39,538 nucleotides of DNA from Halomonas sp. 328 (GTDB lineage: Bacteria > Pseudomonadota > Gammaproteobacteria > Pseudomonadales > Halomonadaceae), in contig NZ_JADOTW010000032.1 in assembly GCF_015645095.1 (NCBI RefSeq), positions 1 through 39,538 of the forward strand, written 5' to 3'. The position numbers and the translations under genes were made by a program. Below are positions 9,099-18,184 of this stretch, one piece after another (the first letter of the stretch is position 1; each line of letters begins with the position of its first letter). The notes under the pieces were generated by a model. That model did no database searches, was not told the origin of the DNA, and saw only the letters and a program-made list of their open reading frames with translations.

Positions 9099-9300
9099 GG
9101 CAGTCCGTTCTGTCGTCACCATGCGACGCCCTAAACGCCCGGCGCTCGCGCCAAGCAAAACCCCAGGCAGTCCACTCTCTATACCGCCGTCACCGGGCGA
9201 TACCCTAAACGCCAAGCACTACCACAGCATCAGACCACCCGGCAGCCCACTCTCCATGCCACCGTCACCATGCGACGCCCTAGACGCCACCCCCCACCAC
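9099..9300. repeat. Three diverged tandem repeats upstream of ahcY
   Basis: Units begin at 9099, 9166 and 9241 (periods 67 and 75 bp). Each opens GGCAGYCCRYTCT and shares GTCACC followed by CCCTARACGCC. They fill most of the 260 bp between the lysR stop and the ahcY start. Read on the minus strand, units 2 and 3 give the peptide-like string GDGGxESGLPG, but no start or ribosome site supports a gene. The ahcY promoter must lie within or beside them. Confidence 0.7.
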
Positions 9301-9306
9301 CACGAT

Positions 9307-10224
9307 CTAACGACGCCAGCGTTCGGCGACCCGGCCATGATCCACCAGATAGTCCTGCACCCGCTGCAGCAACCAATCGCTGATACGGCCGTCACGAAAC
9401 GCCAGGCTGCGCAGGGCCACGAATTCCTGGGACTGCACCGCCCGGGCATGGGCCAGCAGGACCAGCCGCCCCTCGGCTAGCAGCGGTGAGGCCAAGGGGG
9501 CCGGCAACAAGGTCCAGCCGATACCATCGGCGGCCATGTCGCGCATCAGCTCGAAGTGGGAGACCCCGACCCGCTGACGCACCGCCAGGCTGGCCTGACG
9601 CAGGCCGCGCTCGTCATACCAGGTCTGGCCGATAAAGGGGTGGTCATGCAGGTCCTCCTGCCCCACCCGCCCCAGGTGAGCCAGCGGATGATCCCGGGCC
9701 GCCACCATCAGCATGTCGATGGGGCCCAGGGCCCGGGCATCGGTACCCGGCACCCGAGCGGCCTCCTCCATCACCCCCAGCCCCAGGTCCACGGCGCCGC
9801 TGCCGAGGCTGCCGGCCAGCTCCGCCGCCGGCGACAGACCGAAGCCCAGGCTAAGTCGCGGAAAGATATGTGTCATCTCCGCCACCAGGTCACGCCAGAA
9901 GGCCTCGGGCAGGGCATCGTCGCGGGCGATGCGCAGCAGGGACTCCTCCCCCTCCAGGTGGCGATGGCAGCGGGTCTCGATGGCCCGCGCCAGATCCCAG
10001 AGGCGGCGGAAGTCATCGAGCAGTTCCTGGGTGATCGGGGTGGCGGCGAGGCGGTTGCCAGTGCGCCGGAAGAGCGTCACGCCCAGTTGATCCTCCAGCG
10101 CCGAGAGACTCATGCTCACCGCGCCGCGACTCTTGCCAAGGGCCCGGGCCGCCGCCGCGATGGAGCCGTGCTGGCACACTTCGATCAGCTCTTCCACCTG
10201 ATTCAGGGTGAGGTTTACCGGCAT
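9307..10224 (-). CDS. LysR-family transcriptional regulator (next to mdtJI)
   Basis: Regulator of 305 residues. The N-terminal winged helix-turn-helix (about residues 5-65) contains GSIAAAARALGKSRGAVSMS and LSALEDQLGVTLFRRTG, standard LysR features. The rest is a periplasmic-binding-protein-like effector domain. It is divergent from the spermidine-exporter pair mdtJ-mdtI, with a 19-bp palindrome containing the LysR half-site pattern T-N11-A in the shared region. It therefore probably controls mdtJI, possibly in response to polyamines, which is inference. ATG at 10224 is used. Confidence 0.92.
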   Translation of the reverse strand: MPVNLTLNQVEELIEVCQHGSIAAAARALGKSRGAVSMSLSALEDQLGVTLFRRTGNRLAATPITQELLDDFRRLWDLARAIETRCHRHLEGEESLLRIARDDALPEAFWRDLVAEMTHIFPRLSLGFGLSPAAELAGSLGSGAVDLGLGVMEEAARVPGTDARALGPIDMLMVAARDHPLAHLGRVGQEDLHDHPFIGQTWYDERGLRQASLAVRQRVGVSHFELMRDMAADGIGWTLLPAPLASPLLAEGRLVLLAHARAVQSQEFVALRSLAFRDGRISDWLLQRVQDYLVDHGRVAERWRR

Positions 10225-10249
10225 GGGAGAAGCTCCAGGGTACGATTCA

Positions 10250-10268
10250 GCGTCAGAATAGCTGACGC
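10250..10268. promoter_or_regulatory. Palindromic LysR-type operator between lysR and mdtJ
   Basis: Perfect inverted repeat GCGTCAG-AATAG-CTGACGC. It includes T-N11-A (TCAGAATAGCTGA, 10253-10265), the LysR-box form. It lies 25 bp from the lysR start and about 70 bp from the mdtJ start. A TAGAAT -10-like box for mdtJ is at 10300-10305. Confidence 0.65.
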
Positions 10269-10336
10269 CGAGCGATTATTCTCTCCCGCGGCCGGCGCCT
10301 AGAATGGCCCCGTCGATTCAACGAGAGAGAACCAAG

Positions 10337-10693
10337 ATGCGACTCGCCTGGATGTTTCTGCTGCTGGCCATCCTCACCGAGGTCTCCGGCGTCAGCACCA
10401 TGAACCTGCTCAGCCAGGGGGAGGGCATCACCGGCTACCTGATCATGTACGCCTGTATCGCCCTCTCCTACCTCTTCCTGGGCTTCGCGGTGAAGAAGAT
10501 CGCCGTGGGGGTGGCCTTCGCCATGTGGGAGGGGTTGGGTATCGCCCTGATCACCGCCATCTCGCTGCTGGTCTTCGATAGCGTCCTGTCGACCCAGGAA
10601 CTGATCGGCCTGGGCCTGGTGGTGGTGGGCATCGTGATGATCAATGCCGGGGAGAGCCACGCCCCGGCGACGACCCGGGAGACGACCTCATGA
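10337..10693 (+). CDS. mdtJ: SMR-family spermidine export subunit MdtJ
   Basis: Small inner-membrane protein of 118 residues with four transmembrane helices. In E. coli MdtJ and MdtI act together to export spermidine. The stretch ALSYLFLGFAVKKIAVGVAF, followed directly by AMWEGLGIALI, is much closer to MdtJ than to EmrE or SugE. The SMR glutamate is Glu15 in LTEVSGVSTMN. The first good start is ATG at 10337; AGAGAGAACC upstream is a modest ribosome site. The last four bases overlap mdtI (ATGA), so translation is probably coupled. Transcription is likely under the divergent LysR regulator. Confidence 0.88.
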   Translation: MRLAWMFLLLAILTEVSGVSTMNLLSQGEGITGYLIMYACIALSYLFLGFAVKKIAVGVAFAMWEGLGIALITAISLLVFDSVLSTQELIGLGLVVVGIVMINAGESHAPATTRETTS

Positions 10694-11016
10694 GCCTGTT
10701 ATCACTGCCCCTGCTGCTGGTGGTGGGCGCCGCCGCCCTGGACGTGGCCGCCAACCTGCTGCTCAATCTATCGGATGGCTTCCGCCGCAAGGGCTGGGGC
10801 ATCCTGGCCATCCTGCTGGTGCTGGGTGCCTTCACCCTGCTGGCCCAGGCGGTCAAGCACATGGACCTGGCCATCGCCTACGCCACCTGGGGAGCCCTGG
10901 GCATCCTGGGCACCGCCCTGGGGGGCAGCTGGTTCTTCAACCAGCGCCTCAATGCCCTGGGGTGGGGCGGTATCCTGGTGGTGATCGCCGCCGTGGTGGT
11001 GATCAAGACCGCCTGA
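10690..11016 (+). CDS. mdtI: SMR-family spermidine export subunit MdtI
   Basis: Partner of mdtJ: 108 residues, four hydrophobic helices. NLLLNLSDGFRRKGWGIL and LLAQAVKHMDLAIAYATWG resemble E. coli MdtI, as does the gene order J then I. The usual SMR membrane glutamate position reads Asp17 here (AALDVAANLL), whereas E. coli MdtI has Glu in the corresponding EIVANVF stretch. The ATG at 10690 overlaps the mdtJ stop. The gene is followed by a strong bidirectional hairpin shared with metK. Confidence 0.87.
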   Translation: MSLLSLPLLLVVGAAALDVAANLLLNLSDGFRRKGWGILAILLVLGAFTLLAQAVKHMDLAIAYATWGALGILGTALGGSWFFNQRLNALGWGGILVVIAAVVVIKTA

Positions 11017-11031
11017 CCCACCCCGGAAACG

Positions 11032-11067
11032 ACGACGCCCGGCACCGTTCCCCGTGCCGGGCGTCGT
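11032..11067. terminator. Bidirectional terminator between mdtI and metK
   Basis: Perfect 14-bp stem (11032-11045 with 11054-11067) with an 8-nt loop between two convergent genes; a short CTTT follows on the plus strand. Confidence 0.8.
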
Positions 11068-11086
11068 GCTTTCCGCGGGACGCGGC

Positions 11087-12307
11087 TCAGAGGCCGGCGG
11101 CGGCGCGCAGGGCCTGGGCCTTGTCGGTCTTCTCCCAGGGGAAGGCGATAAAGGTCTCGGTCTGGGTCTCGCCGCCGTTATCGGTCCAGGTGTAGGAGGT
11201 CTCGAAGGGCTCGCGACCGAAGTGCCCATAGGCCGCGGTGAGGCGATACATGGGATGCAGCAGGTCGAGCATGCGGGTGATGGCATGCGGCCGCAGGTCG
11301 AAGTGCTCGCGCACCAGCGCGATGATGCGATCGTCGTCCACCCGGCCGGTACCGAAGGTGTTGATGGAGACCGAGGTGGGCTCGGCCACGCCGATAGCAT
11401 AGGAGACCTGGATCTCGCACTTCTCGGCGAGCCCCGCGGCGACGATGTTCTTGGCCACGTAGCGACCGGCGTAGGCGGCGCTGCGGTCGACCTTGGAGGG
11501 GTCCTTGCCGGAGAAGGCGCCGCCGCCGTGGCGGGCCATGCCGCCATAGGTGTCGACGATGATCTTGCGCCCGGTCAGGCCACAGTCACCCACCGGGCCA
11601 CCGATCACGAACTTGCCCGTCGGGTTGATATGGTACTGGGTGCTCGCGGTGAGCCACTCGGCGGGGATCACCTGCTCGATGATCTCGCGCTTGACCATCT
11701 TGCGCAGCTCGTCCTGATCGATGCTGGGGTCGTGCTGGGTGGAGAGCACCACCGCCTCCACGGCGCAGGGCTTGCCGTCGGCGTCGTAGCGGAAGGTGAC
11801 CTGACTCTTGGCATCCGGGCGCAACCAGGGCAGCAGGCCATGCTTGCGCAGCTCCGCCTGGCGCTCCACCAGGCGGTGGGCATAGTGGATGGGGGCCGGC
11901 ATATAGGAGTCGGTCTCGTTGGTGGCGTAGCCGAACATCAGCCCCTGGTCGCCGGCGCCCTGGTCTTCCGGCTTGGAGCGGTCGACGCCCTGGGCGATAT
12001 CCACGCTCTGCTTGCCGATCAGGTTGAGCACCCCGCAGGTCTCGCCATCGAAGCCCACGTCGGAGGAGGTGTAGCCGATATCGGTGATCACCTCGCGGAC
12101 CAGCGCCTCCAGGTCGACCCAGGCGCTGGTGCTGATCTCGCCGGCAACGATCGCCACCCCGGTCTTGACCAGGGTCTCGCAGGCCACCCGGGCATTCTTG
12201 TCGCGGGCGATGATGGCGTCGAGCACCGCGTCGGAGATCTGGTCGGCGATCTTGTCCGGATGCCCCTCGGACACGGACTCGGAGGTAAACAGGGAGTATT
12301 CGCTCAT
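11087..12307 (-). CDS. metK: S-adenosylmethionine synthetase
   Basis: Cytosolic enzyme of 406 residues that makes SAM from methionine and ATP. Signature stretches are [19 protein letters not shown] near the N-terminus, [12 protein letters not shown], and [19 protein letters not shown] in the C-terminal third, all intact. ATG at 12307 ([12 protein letters not shown]) follows GAGGA; frames reaching further upstream are not family-like. At 406 residues it is about 20 longer than the E. coli enzyme. It is divergent from tkt, with 374 bp between. Together with ahcY and metF it forms the methyl-cycle set of this window. Confidence 0.97.
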   Translation of the reverse strand: MSEYSLFTSESVSEGHPDKIADQISDAVLDAIIARDKNARVACETLVKTGVAIVAGEISTSAWVDLEALVREVITDIGYTSSDVGFDGETCGVLNLIGKQSVDIAQGVDRSKPEDQGAGDQGLMFGYATNETDSYMPAPIHYAHRLVERQAELRKHGLLPWLRPDAKSQVTFRYDADGKPCAVEAVVLSTQHDPSIDQDELRKMVKREIIEQVIPAEWLTASTQYHINPTGKFVIGGPVGDCGLTGRKIIVDTYGGMARHGGGAFSGKDPSKVDRSAAYAGRYVAKNIVAAGLAEKCEIQVSYAIGVAEPTSVSINTFGTGRVDDDRIIALVREHFDLRPHAITRMLDLLHPMYRLTAAYGHFGREPFETSYTWTDNGGETQTETFIAFPWEKTDKAQALRAAAGL

Positions 12308-12681
12308 GGCGGTCCTCGACCCTCTATCGGAAATCGGCATTATGGGCTCGGCAAGCGGCGCGGGGCTGGCGACGAGGCGACGCCACGGCCCAACCACGGC
12401 GCTGATCGGTCGCGGGGCAGAGGCGGCACGCCGCCGAAGGCGCGCTCGCCGGCGCCGCCGGGGGCCCTTGAGGCCTGGAATTCTACACTCTGGCCCGAGG
12501 GCTTCCTAGAATAGGTAAGCTAATTTGCCGGATCCGCGCTTCTCGGCGACAATATGCGGCCTGTATCGTCCGCGCCGCCGCCTTTTGGCGTCTTTTCGCG
12601 CGGCGCCATCCAGCCGAATTCCCGACCCCCGCCCCAGCGGCGGGGTTCCCGCTTATATTGCCGCAGGCGAGGAGCTAGCCA
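12308..12681. other. Intergenic region between metK and tkt
   Basis: 374 bp without a gene. The first half is very GC-rich with small self-complementary stretches. A minus-strand TAGAAT box near 12479-12484 could serve metK. The tkt promoter candidate lies at 12525-12553. I saw no riboswitch-like structure. Confidence 0.5.
12525..12553 (+). promoter_or_regulatory. Candidate sigma-70 promoter of tkt
   Basis: TTGCCG (12525-12530), a 17-bp spacer, then GACAAT (12548-12553), about 130 bp upstream of the tkt start. Reasonable but not perfect hexamers; made by eye. Confidence 0.45.
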
Positions 12682-14673
12682 ATGCCGTCCCGTTTCGAAC
12701 TGGCCAATGCCATTCGCGCCCTGTCCATGGACGCCGTCCAGAAGGCCAAGTCCGGCCACCCCGGCGCCCCCATGGGCATGGCCGATATTGCCGAGGTGCT
12801 GTGGAACGACCACCTCAAGCATAATCCGGCCAACCCCCACTGGGCCGACCGCGACCGCTTCGTGCTTTCCAACGGCCACGGCTCCATGCTGCTCTACTCC
12901 CTGCTGCACCTGAGCGGCTACGACCTGGACCTGGAGCAGCTGCAGCACTTCCGCCAGCTGCACTCCAAGACCGCCGGCCACCCGGAGCTCGGCTACGCCC
13001 CCGGCGTCGAGACCACCACCGGCCCCCTCGGCCAGGGCCTGGCCAATGCGGTGGGCATGGCGCTGGCCGAGAAGACCCTGGCCGCCCAGTTCAACCGCCC
13101 GGGCCACACCATCGTCGATCACACCACCTGGTGCTTCCTCGGCGACGGCTGCCTGATGGAGGGCATCTCCCACGAGGTCGCCTCCCTGGCCGGCACCCAG
13201 CAGCTCGGCAAGCTGGTCGCCTTCTATGACGACAACGGCATCTCCATCGACGGCGAGGTGGAAGGCTGGTTCACCGACGATACCGCCAAGCGCTTCGAGG
13301 CCTACGGCTGGCACGTGGTGCCCAATGTCGACGGCCACAAGCCGGAAGAGATCCAGGCCGCCATCGAGCTGGCCAAGACCCATGACGACAAGCCGAGCCT
13401 GATCGTCTGCAAGACCATCATCGGCTTCGGCGCCCCCAACAAGCAGGGCAAGGAGGAGTGCCACGGCGCCCCCCTGGGCGAGGAAGAGGTGGCCGCCGCC
13501 CGCGAACAGCTGGGTTGGCCCCACGCCCCCTTCCATGTCCCCGAAGCGATCTACCAGGGCTGGGACGCCCGCCAGCGCGGCGCGCAGCTCGAGAGCGACT
13601 GGGAGACACGCTTCGCCCGTTACGCCGAGGCCTTCCCCGCCGAGGCCGCCGAGTTCCGGCGCCGCCTCAAGGGCGAACTGCCCAAGGCGCTGACCAGCGA
13701 GAAGCTGATCGAGGACGCCCAGGCCAAGGGCGAGACCATCGCCAGCCGCAAGGCCTCCTTCAACTGCCTCAACGAACTCGGCCCGCAGCTGCCCGAGCTG
13801 CTCGGCGGCAGCGCCGACCTGGCCCCCTCCAACCTGACCTTCTGGAAGGGCGCCAAGGCCATCACGCCGGAGGCCCCCGGCGGCAACTACCTGCACTACG
13901 GGGTCCGCGAGTTCGGCATGGGCGCCATCATGAACGGCATCGCCCTGCATGGCGGCTTCGTGCCCTACGGCGCCACCTTCCTGATCTTCATGGAGTACAT
14001 GCGCAACGCCGTGCGCATGGCGGCGCTGATGGGCCAGCAGGCGGTCTACGTCTTCACCCACGACTCCATCGGCCTGGGCGAGGACGGCCCCACCCACCAG
14101 CCGATCGAGCAGCTGACCAGCCTGCGCTCCACCCCCAACCTGGCCACCTGGCGCCCCTGTGACGCCGTGGAGACCGCCGCCGCCTGGGATGCCGCCATCA
14201 AGCGTCACGCCGGCCCCAGCGCCCTGGTGCTGTCGCGCCAGAACCTGCCCCACCAGGCACGCGACAAGCACCAGCTGGCCAATATCCAGCGCGGCGGCTA
14301 TGTGCTCCGCGACTGCGACGGCACCCCGGAGCTGATCCTGCTCGCCACCGGCTCCGAAGTGGCCCTGGCCATGGACGCCGCGAGCCAACTGAGCGAGCAG
14401 GGCAAGGCGGTGCGGGTGGTCTCGATGCCCTCCACCGACGCCTTCGACGCCCAGGACGCCGCCTACCGGGAGTCGGTGCTGCCCAAGGCGGTCACCGCCC
14501 GCCTGGCCATCGAGGCCGGCCACCGCGACTTCTGGTTCAAGTACGTGGGCCTGGACGGCGATATCGTCGGCATGAGCAGCTTCGGCGAGTCCGCCCCGGC
14601 GGGGGACCTCTTCAAGCACTTCGGCTTCACCGTCGACAACGTCGTCGAGCGCGCCCAGGCGCTGCTGGGCTAA
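12682..14673 (+). CDS. tkt: Transketolase
   Basis: Thiamine-diphosphate enzyme of 663 residues that exchanges two-carbon units in the pentose phosphate pathway. The N-terminal [17 protein letters not shown], the cofactor motif [12 protein letters not shown] from residue 154, and [15 protein letters not shown] near residue 466 are all intact. Length equals the usual 663-665. ATG at 12682 is preceded by GAGGAG. Two hairpins follow the stop. It lies beside, but is not co-transcribed with, epd-pgk-fba, since two minus-strand hsp20 genes intervene; the metK-tkt-epd-pgk-fba neighbourhood is familiar from Pseudomonas. Confidence 0.98.
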   Translation: MPSRFELANAIRALSMDAVQKAKSGHPGAPMGMADIAEVLWNDHLKHNPANPHWADRDRFVLSNGHGSMLLYSLLHLSGYDLDLEQLQHFRQLHSKTAGHPELGYAPGVETTTGPLGQGLANAVGMALAEKTLAAQFNRPGHTIVDHTTWCFLGDGCLMEGISHEVASLAGTQQLGKLVAFYDDNGISIDGEVEGWFTDDTAKRFEAYGWHVVPNVDGHKPEEIQAAIELAKTHDDKPSLIVCKTIIGFGAPNKQGKEECHGAPLGEEEVAAAREQLGWPHAPFHVPEAIYQGWDARQRGAQLESDWETRFARYAEAFPAEAAEFRRRLKGELPKALTSEKLIEDAQAKGETIASRKASFNCLNELGPQLPELLGGSADLAPSNLTFWKGAKAITPEAPGGNYLHYGVREFGMGAIMNGIALHGGFVPYGATFLIFMEYMRNAVRMAALMGQQAVYVFTHDSIGLGEDGPTHQPIEQLTSLRSTPNLATWRPCDAVETAAAWDAAIKRHAGPSALVLSRQNLPHQARDKHQLANIQRGGYVLRDCDGTPELILLATGSEVALAMDAASQLSEQGKAVRVVSMPSTDAFDAQDAAYRESVLPKAVTARLAIEAGHRDFWFKYVGLDGDIVGMSSFGESAPAGDLFKHFGFTVDNVVERAQALLG

Positions 14674-14680
14674 GCGACAC

Positions 14681-14700
14681 GGCCCCGCCATGGCGGGGCC
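14681..14700 (+). terminator. First hairpin after tkt
   Basis: Perfect palindrome of 20 bp, seven bases past the tkt stop. Probably acts with the stronger hairpin that follows at 14712-14747. Confidence 0.55.
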
Positions 14701-14711
14701 AAGCCCCAATA

Positions 14712-14747
14712 ACAACGGGCGCCACTCCTCGGAGTGGCGCCCGTTGT
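14712..14747. terminator. Strong bidirectional hairpin between tkt and hsp20
   Basis: Stem of about 17 bp (14712-14728 with 14731-14747) and a minimal loop. Placed between convergent transcripts, so it may stop both. Confidence 0.8.
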
Positions 14748-14773
14748 CGTTACTCCCCGGTGAACCAGGGGAG

Positions 14774-14798
14774 TCCGGCCGCCTGCCCGATACGCCGG
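14774..14798 (-). pseudogene. Relic copy of the hsp20 3' end
   Basis: GGCCGCCTGC then CCGATACGCCG repeats the last codons of the adjacent hsp20 gene (14839-14863), lacking three bases (the GTG codon) and with TGA changed to GGA. On the minus strand it reads RRIGQAAG against RRIGVQAA-stop. It lies about 40 bp beyond the real stop. Confidence 0.6.
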
Positions 14799-14838
14799 GC
14801 GCGACTGGCGGCGCTCCCCGGCCCTCGTTATCCGGGGA

Positions 14839-15243
14839 TCAGGCCGCCTGCACCCCGATACGCCGAGGCCGGTGGCTCTCCTTCTTGGGCAGGCGCAGGT
14901 GCAGTACGCCGTCCCGCAGGCGCGCCTCGATGGCCTCGCCATCGATCTCGTGGCTCAGGGTGAAGCGGCGCAGGAAGCGCTGCCCGCGCAGCTCCGCATA
15001 GAGGGCCGTGGCGCCCTCCGGCATGGCCAGGCGGATCTCGCCTTCCAGGGTCAGGACGTTATCGTTGACCTCGATGGACAGGGACTCGGCGGTGACCCCG
15101 GGCAGATCCGCCAGCAGGTGCAGGGCATGATCCCGCTCGTAGATATCCACCGCCGGGCGCAGCGCGCTGCGGCGCCGCTCCTGTGGCTCCTGTTCCCGGG
15201 CCACCTCGGCTTCCCGGGTCGGTTGCTTGATCATCTCGCTCAT
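14839..15243 (-). CDS. Small heat-shock protein (Hsp20/alpha-crystallin), second of pair
   Basis: ATP-independent holdase chaperone of 134 residues. A variable, charged N-terminal arm (about 1-30) precedes the alpha-crystallin domain, with VDIYERDHALHLLADLPGV and the closing RDGVLHLRLPK. The C-terminal RRIGVQ carries the short I-x-V-like tail used for oligomer contacts. ATG at 15243 follows GGAGG by 8 nt; GTG at 15252 would overlap that site. It is 30 bp downstream of the first hsp20, so the two form an operon. A decayed copy of its 3' end lies just beyond its stop. Confidence 0.93.
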   Translation of the reverse strand: MSEMIKQPTREAEVAREQEPQERRRSALRPAVDIYERDHALHLLADLPGVTAESLSIEVNDNVLTLEGEIRLAMPEGATALYAELRGQRFLRRFTLSHEIDGEAIEARLRDGVLHLRLPKKESHRPRRIGVQAA

Positions 15244-15273
15244 GATGCTCACCTCCAGGAAAGGTTCCGGGCA

Positions 15274-15723
15274 TCAAGCCGCCTGGACGCTGATGCGCCG
15301 CGGCTTGAGCTCTTCCCGCTTGGGCAGGACCACTTCGAAGACCCCGTCCCGATGACGCGCCTCGGCGCGCTCGCCGTCCAGCCCATCGGGCAGGGCGATG
15401 GTGCGGCTGAAGCTGCCGGTGAAGCGCTCGCGACGAAACTCCACTCGCGCCTCCTCTTCCGGAGCCGCCGGACGCTCGCCCCTGAGGGTCAGCAGGTTGT
15501 CCTGGATGCTGATCTCCAGGGCATCGGCGGCCAGCCCCGGGGCGAACACATAGACCCGCACGGCGTCGTCGGTACGCGCCAGGTTGATCATCGGGAAGCT
15601 GCCGCGGGGCACGGCACGAATGTCCGCGGCGGCGGGGTCGGACATGACCTCATCCAGCCATTGGCGCAGGCCACCCAGCTCCTGCAGCAGGCCGGAATCG
15701 AGACGCTTGAGATCTGCGAACAT
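15274..15723 (-). CDS. Small heat-shock protein (Hsp20/alpha-crystallin), first of pair
   Basis: Holdase chaperone of 149 residues. The alpha-crystallin domain spans roughly residues 45-140, with VRVYVFAPGLAADALEISIQ and HRDGVFEVVLPK; the tail RRISVQ contains I-S-V, the classic I-x-V oligomerisation motif. ATG at 15723 (MFADLKRL) follows GAGGAGG; the frame extends to 15843 but that stretch is not family-like. A sigma-32-like promoter lies about 75 bp upstream, so heat-shock induction is expected. The two tandem proteins are related but well diverged, suggesting mixed oligomers, which is inference. Confidence 0.94.
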   Translation of the reverse strand: MFADLKRLDSGLLQELGGLRQWLDEVMSDPAAADIRAVPRGSFPMINLARTDDAVRVYVFAPGLAADALEISIQDNLLTLRGERPAAPEEEARVEFRRERFTGSFSRTIALPDGLDGERAEARHRDGVFEVVLPKREELKPRRISVQAA

Positions 15724-15798
15724 GATGAACACCTCCTCAATGCCTCTGCGGCCGGCCGCCGTATCGAGCCCCGCTCGAGGCGCCGGCCTCAATTCGGA

Positions 15799-15827
15799 AC
15801 ATAGGGTCGCCGGAAGCGCTTTCAAGG
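15799..15827 (-). promoter_or_regulatory. Sigma-32 (heat-shock) promoter of the hsp20 operon
   Basis: On the minus strand CCTTGAAA (15820-15827) and CCCTATGT (15799-15806) are separated by 13 bp. The known sigma-32 consensus is CTTGAAA, 11-16 bp, CCCCATnT, so the -35 box is perfect and the -10 box has one difference. The expected transcript start is about 70 bp before the first hsp20 ATG. Confidence 0.75.
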
Positions 15828-15905
15828 CCCCGGCAGCCTGCATTATCGGCGCTTTTGCGCTAGAATCGCTTCCCTGATCGAGTCACGGGGACGAGTGCCG
15901 ACGCC

Positions 15906-16931
15906 ATGGCCTACCGCATCGCCATCAACGGATATGGCCGTATCGGCCAATGCGTGCTGCGCGCCCTGGTGGAGCGCGCCCAGAAGCTGGGCGGCACCCC
16001 GCTGGAGGTGGTGGCCATCAACGAGCTCTCGGATCTCGAGACCATCGCCTACCTGACCCGCTACGACACCACCCACGGCCGTTTCCCCGCCACCGTGGAG
16101 GCCCGCGACGGTCGACTGCTGATCGATGGCCGGCCCATCCATATCCTCTCCGAGGCCGACCCGGACCGCCTGCCCTGGGGGGAACTCGACATCGACCTGG
16201 TGCTGGAGTGCTCCGGCAGCTTCAAGGATCGCGCCACCGCCGAGCGCCACCTGGCCGCCGGCGCCAAGCGCCTGCTCTTCTCCCAGCCCGCCGAGAGCGA
16301 CGTGGACGCGACCATCGTCTGCGGCATCAACGACCAGAGCCTGGTGGCTACCCAGCGCATCGTCTCCGCCGCCTCCTGCACCACCAACTGCCTGGTGCCG
16401 GTGCTCACCGTGCTCGACGAGGCCCTGGGCGTGGCCCACGGCGTCACCACCACCATCCACTCGGCGATGAACGACCAGCCGGTGATCGACGCCTACCACC
16501 AGACCGACCTGCGCCTGACCCGCTCGGCCATGCAGTCCATCGTGCCGGTGGACACCAGCCTGGCCCGCGGCCTCAACCGCCTGATGCCGCGCCTGGCCAA
16601 CCGCTTCGAGTGCCTGCACGTGCGGGTGCCGACCATCAATGTCTCGGCCATGGATCTGGCCATCTGCGTCGAGCGCGACACCGACGCCGCCGAGATCAAT
16701 GCCCTGCTGCGCGAGGCCAGCCTGGGCCGCCTGGCGGGGCTGCTCGGCTACACCGAGGAGCCCACCGCCTCCATCGACTTCAACCACGATCCGCGCTCGG
16801 GTATCGTGGACGCCACCCAGACCCGGGTGGCCGGCGGTCGCCTGGTGAAGATGCTGTGCTGGTTCGATAACGAGTGGGGCTTCGCCAATCGCATGCTCGA
16901 CGTGACCCAGCGCCTCGCCGCCCTCGATTGA
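15906..16931 (+). CDS. epd: Erythrose-4-phosphate dehydrogenase (GapA-like)
   Basis: NAD-dependent dehydrogenase of 341 residues in the GAPDH family. The order epd-pgk-fba and the sequence favour Epd, which makes 4-phosphoerythronate for pyridoxal phosphate synthesis. [15 protein letters not shown] and [13 protein letters not shown] follow E. coli Epd rather than GapA. Catalytic Cys158 (SCTTNC) and His185 are present, and the Rossmann motif INGYGRIGQ starts the protein. A glycolytic GAPDH role cannot be excluded. ATG at 15906 has only a weak GGGGA upstream. TAGAAT at 15861-15866 may be its -10 box, divergent from the hsp20 promoter. Confidence 0.88.
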   Translation: MAYRIAINGYGRIGQCVLRALVERAQKLGGTPLEVVAINELSDLETIAYLTRYDTTHGRFPATVEARDGRLLIDGRPIHILSEADPDRLPWGELDIDLVLECSGSFKDRATAERHLAAGAKRLLFSQPAESDVDATIVCGINDQSLVATQRIVSAASCTTNCLVPVLTVLDEALGVAHGVTTTIHSAMNDQPVIDAYHQTDLRLTRSAMQSIVPVDTSLARGLNRLMPRLANRFECLHVRVPTINVSAMDLAICVERDTDAAEINALLREASLGRLAGLLGYTEEPTASIDFNHDPRSGIVDATQTRVAGGRLVKMLCWFDNEWGFANRMLDVTQRLAALD

Positions 16932-16968
16932 CCCAACCCTGGCTTGCCTAATGAAGGAACACGTGCCG

Positions 16969-18132
16969 ATGAACGTACGCAAGATGACCGACCTGGAGCT
17001 CGCCGGAAAGCGCGTGCTGATCCGCGAAGACTTGAACGTGCCCATCAAGAATGGCCGTGTGACCAGCGATGCGCGCCTGCGCGCCGCCCTGCCCACCATT
17101 CAGGCCGCCCGGGACGCCGGCGCCAAGGTGATGCTGATGAGCCACCTGGGCCGCCCCACCGAGGGCGAGCCCGCCGAGGAGTTCTCCCTGGCGCCGGTGG
17201 CCGAGCGCCTCGGCGAGCTGCTGGGCCGTCGGGTCAGTCTGGTCAAGGAGTACCTGGACGTGGCCCTGGACCTGGCCGACGGCGAGGTGGTGCTGCTGGA
17301 GAACGTGCGCTTCAACGCCGGCGAGAAGGGCGATGACGAGGAACTGGCCAAGCAGTATGCGGCCCTCTGCGACCTCTTCGTGATGGACGCCTTCGGCACC
17401 GCCCACCGCGCCCAGGCCTCCACCCACGGCGTGGCGCGCTTCGCCCCCGAGGCCTGCGCCGGCCCGCTGCTGGCCCAGGAGCTGAGCGCCCTGGAGCAGG
17501 CCCTGGCCACCCCCAAGCGGCCCATGACCGCCATCGTCGGCGGCTCCAAGGTCTCCACCAAGCTCGACGTCCTGACCGCTCTCGCCGAGAAGTGCGACCA
17601 GCTGATCGTCGGCGGCGGCATCGCCAACACCTTTATCGCCGCGGCGGGCCATAACGTCGGCAAGTCGCTGCATGAAGCCGACCTGATCGAGCAGGCCAAG
17701 GCACTGATGGCCCAGGTCGAGATCCCGCTGCCTTCCGATGTGGTGGTGGCCACCGAGTTCTCCGACAACGCCACCGCCGTGGTCAAGCCCGTCGACCAGG
17801 TCAACGATGACGAGATGATCCTCGATATCGGCCCCGAGACCGCCGCCCGCCTGGGCGCGCTGCTCGAGGACGCCGGCACCATCCTGTGGAACGGCCCGGT
17901 GGGCGTCTTCGAGATCGACCAGTTCGGCAAGGGCACCGAGGTGATCGCCCAGGCCATCGCCGCGAGCAGCGCCTTCTCCATCGCCGGCGGCGGCGATACC
18001 CTGGCGGCCATCGACAAGTACGGCATCGCCGACCGGGTCTCCTATATCTCCACCGGCGGCGGCGCCTTCCTCGAGTACGTGGAAGGCAAGACCCTGCCGG
18101 CCGTCGCGGCCCTGGAAGCCGCGGCCCAGTAA
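16969..18132 (+). CDS. pgk: Phosphoglycerate kinase
   Basis: Glycolytic enzyme of 387 residues (E. coli 387) that transfers phosphate between 1,3-bisphosphoglycerate and ADP. Visible signatures: [17 protein letters not shown] at the N-terminus, [12 protein letters not shown], the hinge region [13 protein letters not shown], and the C-terminal nucleotide-site [19 protein letters not shown] at 16969 has AAGGAA about 10 nt upstream; an ATG 18 bp earlier would overlap that site. It is 37 bp after epd and 52 bp before fba, consistent with one operon. Confidence 0.98.
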   Translation: MNVRKMTDLELAGKRVLIREDLNVPIKNGRVTSDARLRAALPTIQAARDAGAKVMLMSHLGRPTEGEPAEEFSLAPVAERLGELLGRRVSLVKEYLDVALDLADGEVVLLENVRFNAGEKGDDEELAKQYAALCDLFVMDAFGTAHRAQASTHGVARFAPEACAGPLLAQELSALEQALATPKRPMTAIVGGSKVSTKLDVLTALAEKCDQLIVGGGIANTFIAAAGHNVGKSLHEADLIEQAKALMAQVEIPLPSDVVVATEFSDNATAVVKPVDQVNDDEMILDIGPETAARLGALLEDAGTILWNGPVGVFEIDQFGKGTEVIAQAIAASSAFSIAGGGDTLAAIDKYGIADRVSYISTGGGAFLEYVEGKTLPAVAALEAAAQ

Positions 18133-18184
18133 CCCATCGAATCCCGGGCGGCCCGGCGCCGCCCACCCAAACACAGGTGAGATC

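Noticed and set aside
7175-9208. Open frame of 677 codons opposite ahcY
   Set aside because: Antisense to a fully conserved ahcY and part of the GGDEF gene; no family features.
9099-9300. Possible CRISPR array
   Set aside because: Only three units, diverged, with unequal periods and no short identical repeats separated by unique spacers.
9047-9306. SAH riboswitch before ahcY
   Set aside because: I could not find the conserved core sequences or a matching pseudoknot layout; only tandem repeats are visible.
12520-14715. Open frame of 731 codons opposite tkt
   Set aside because: Shadow of the transketolase gene caused by high third-position GC; composition is not protein-like.
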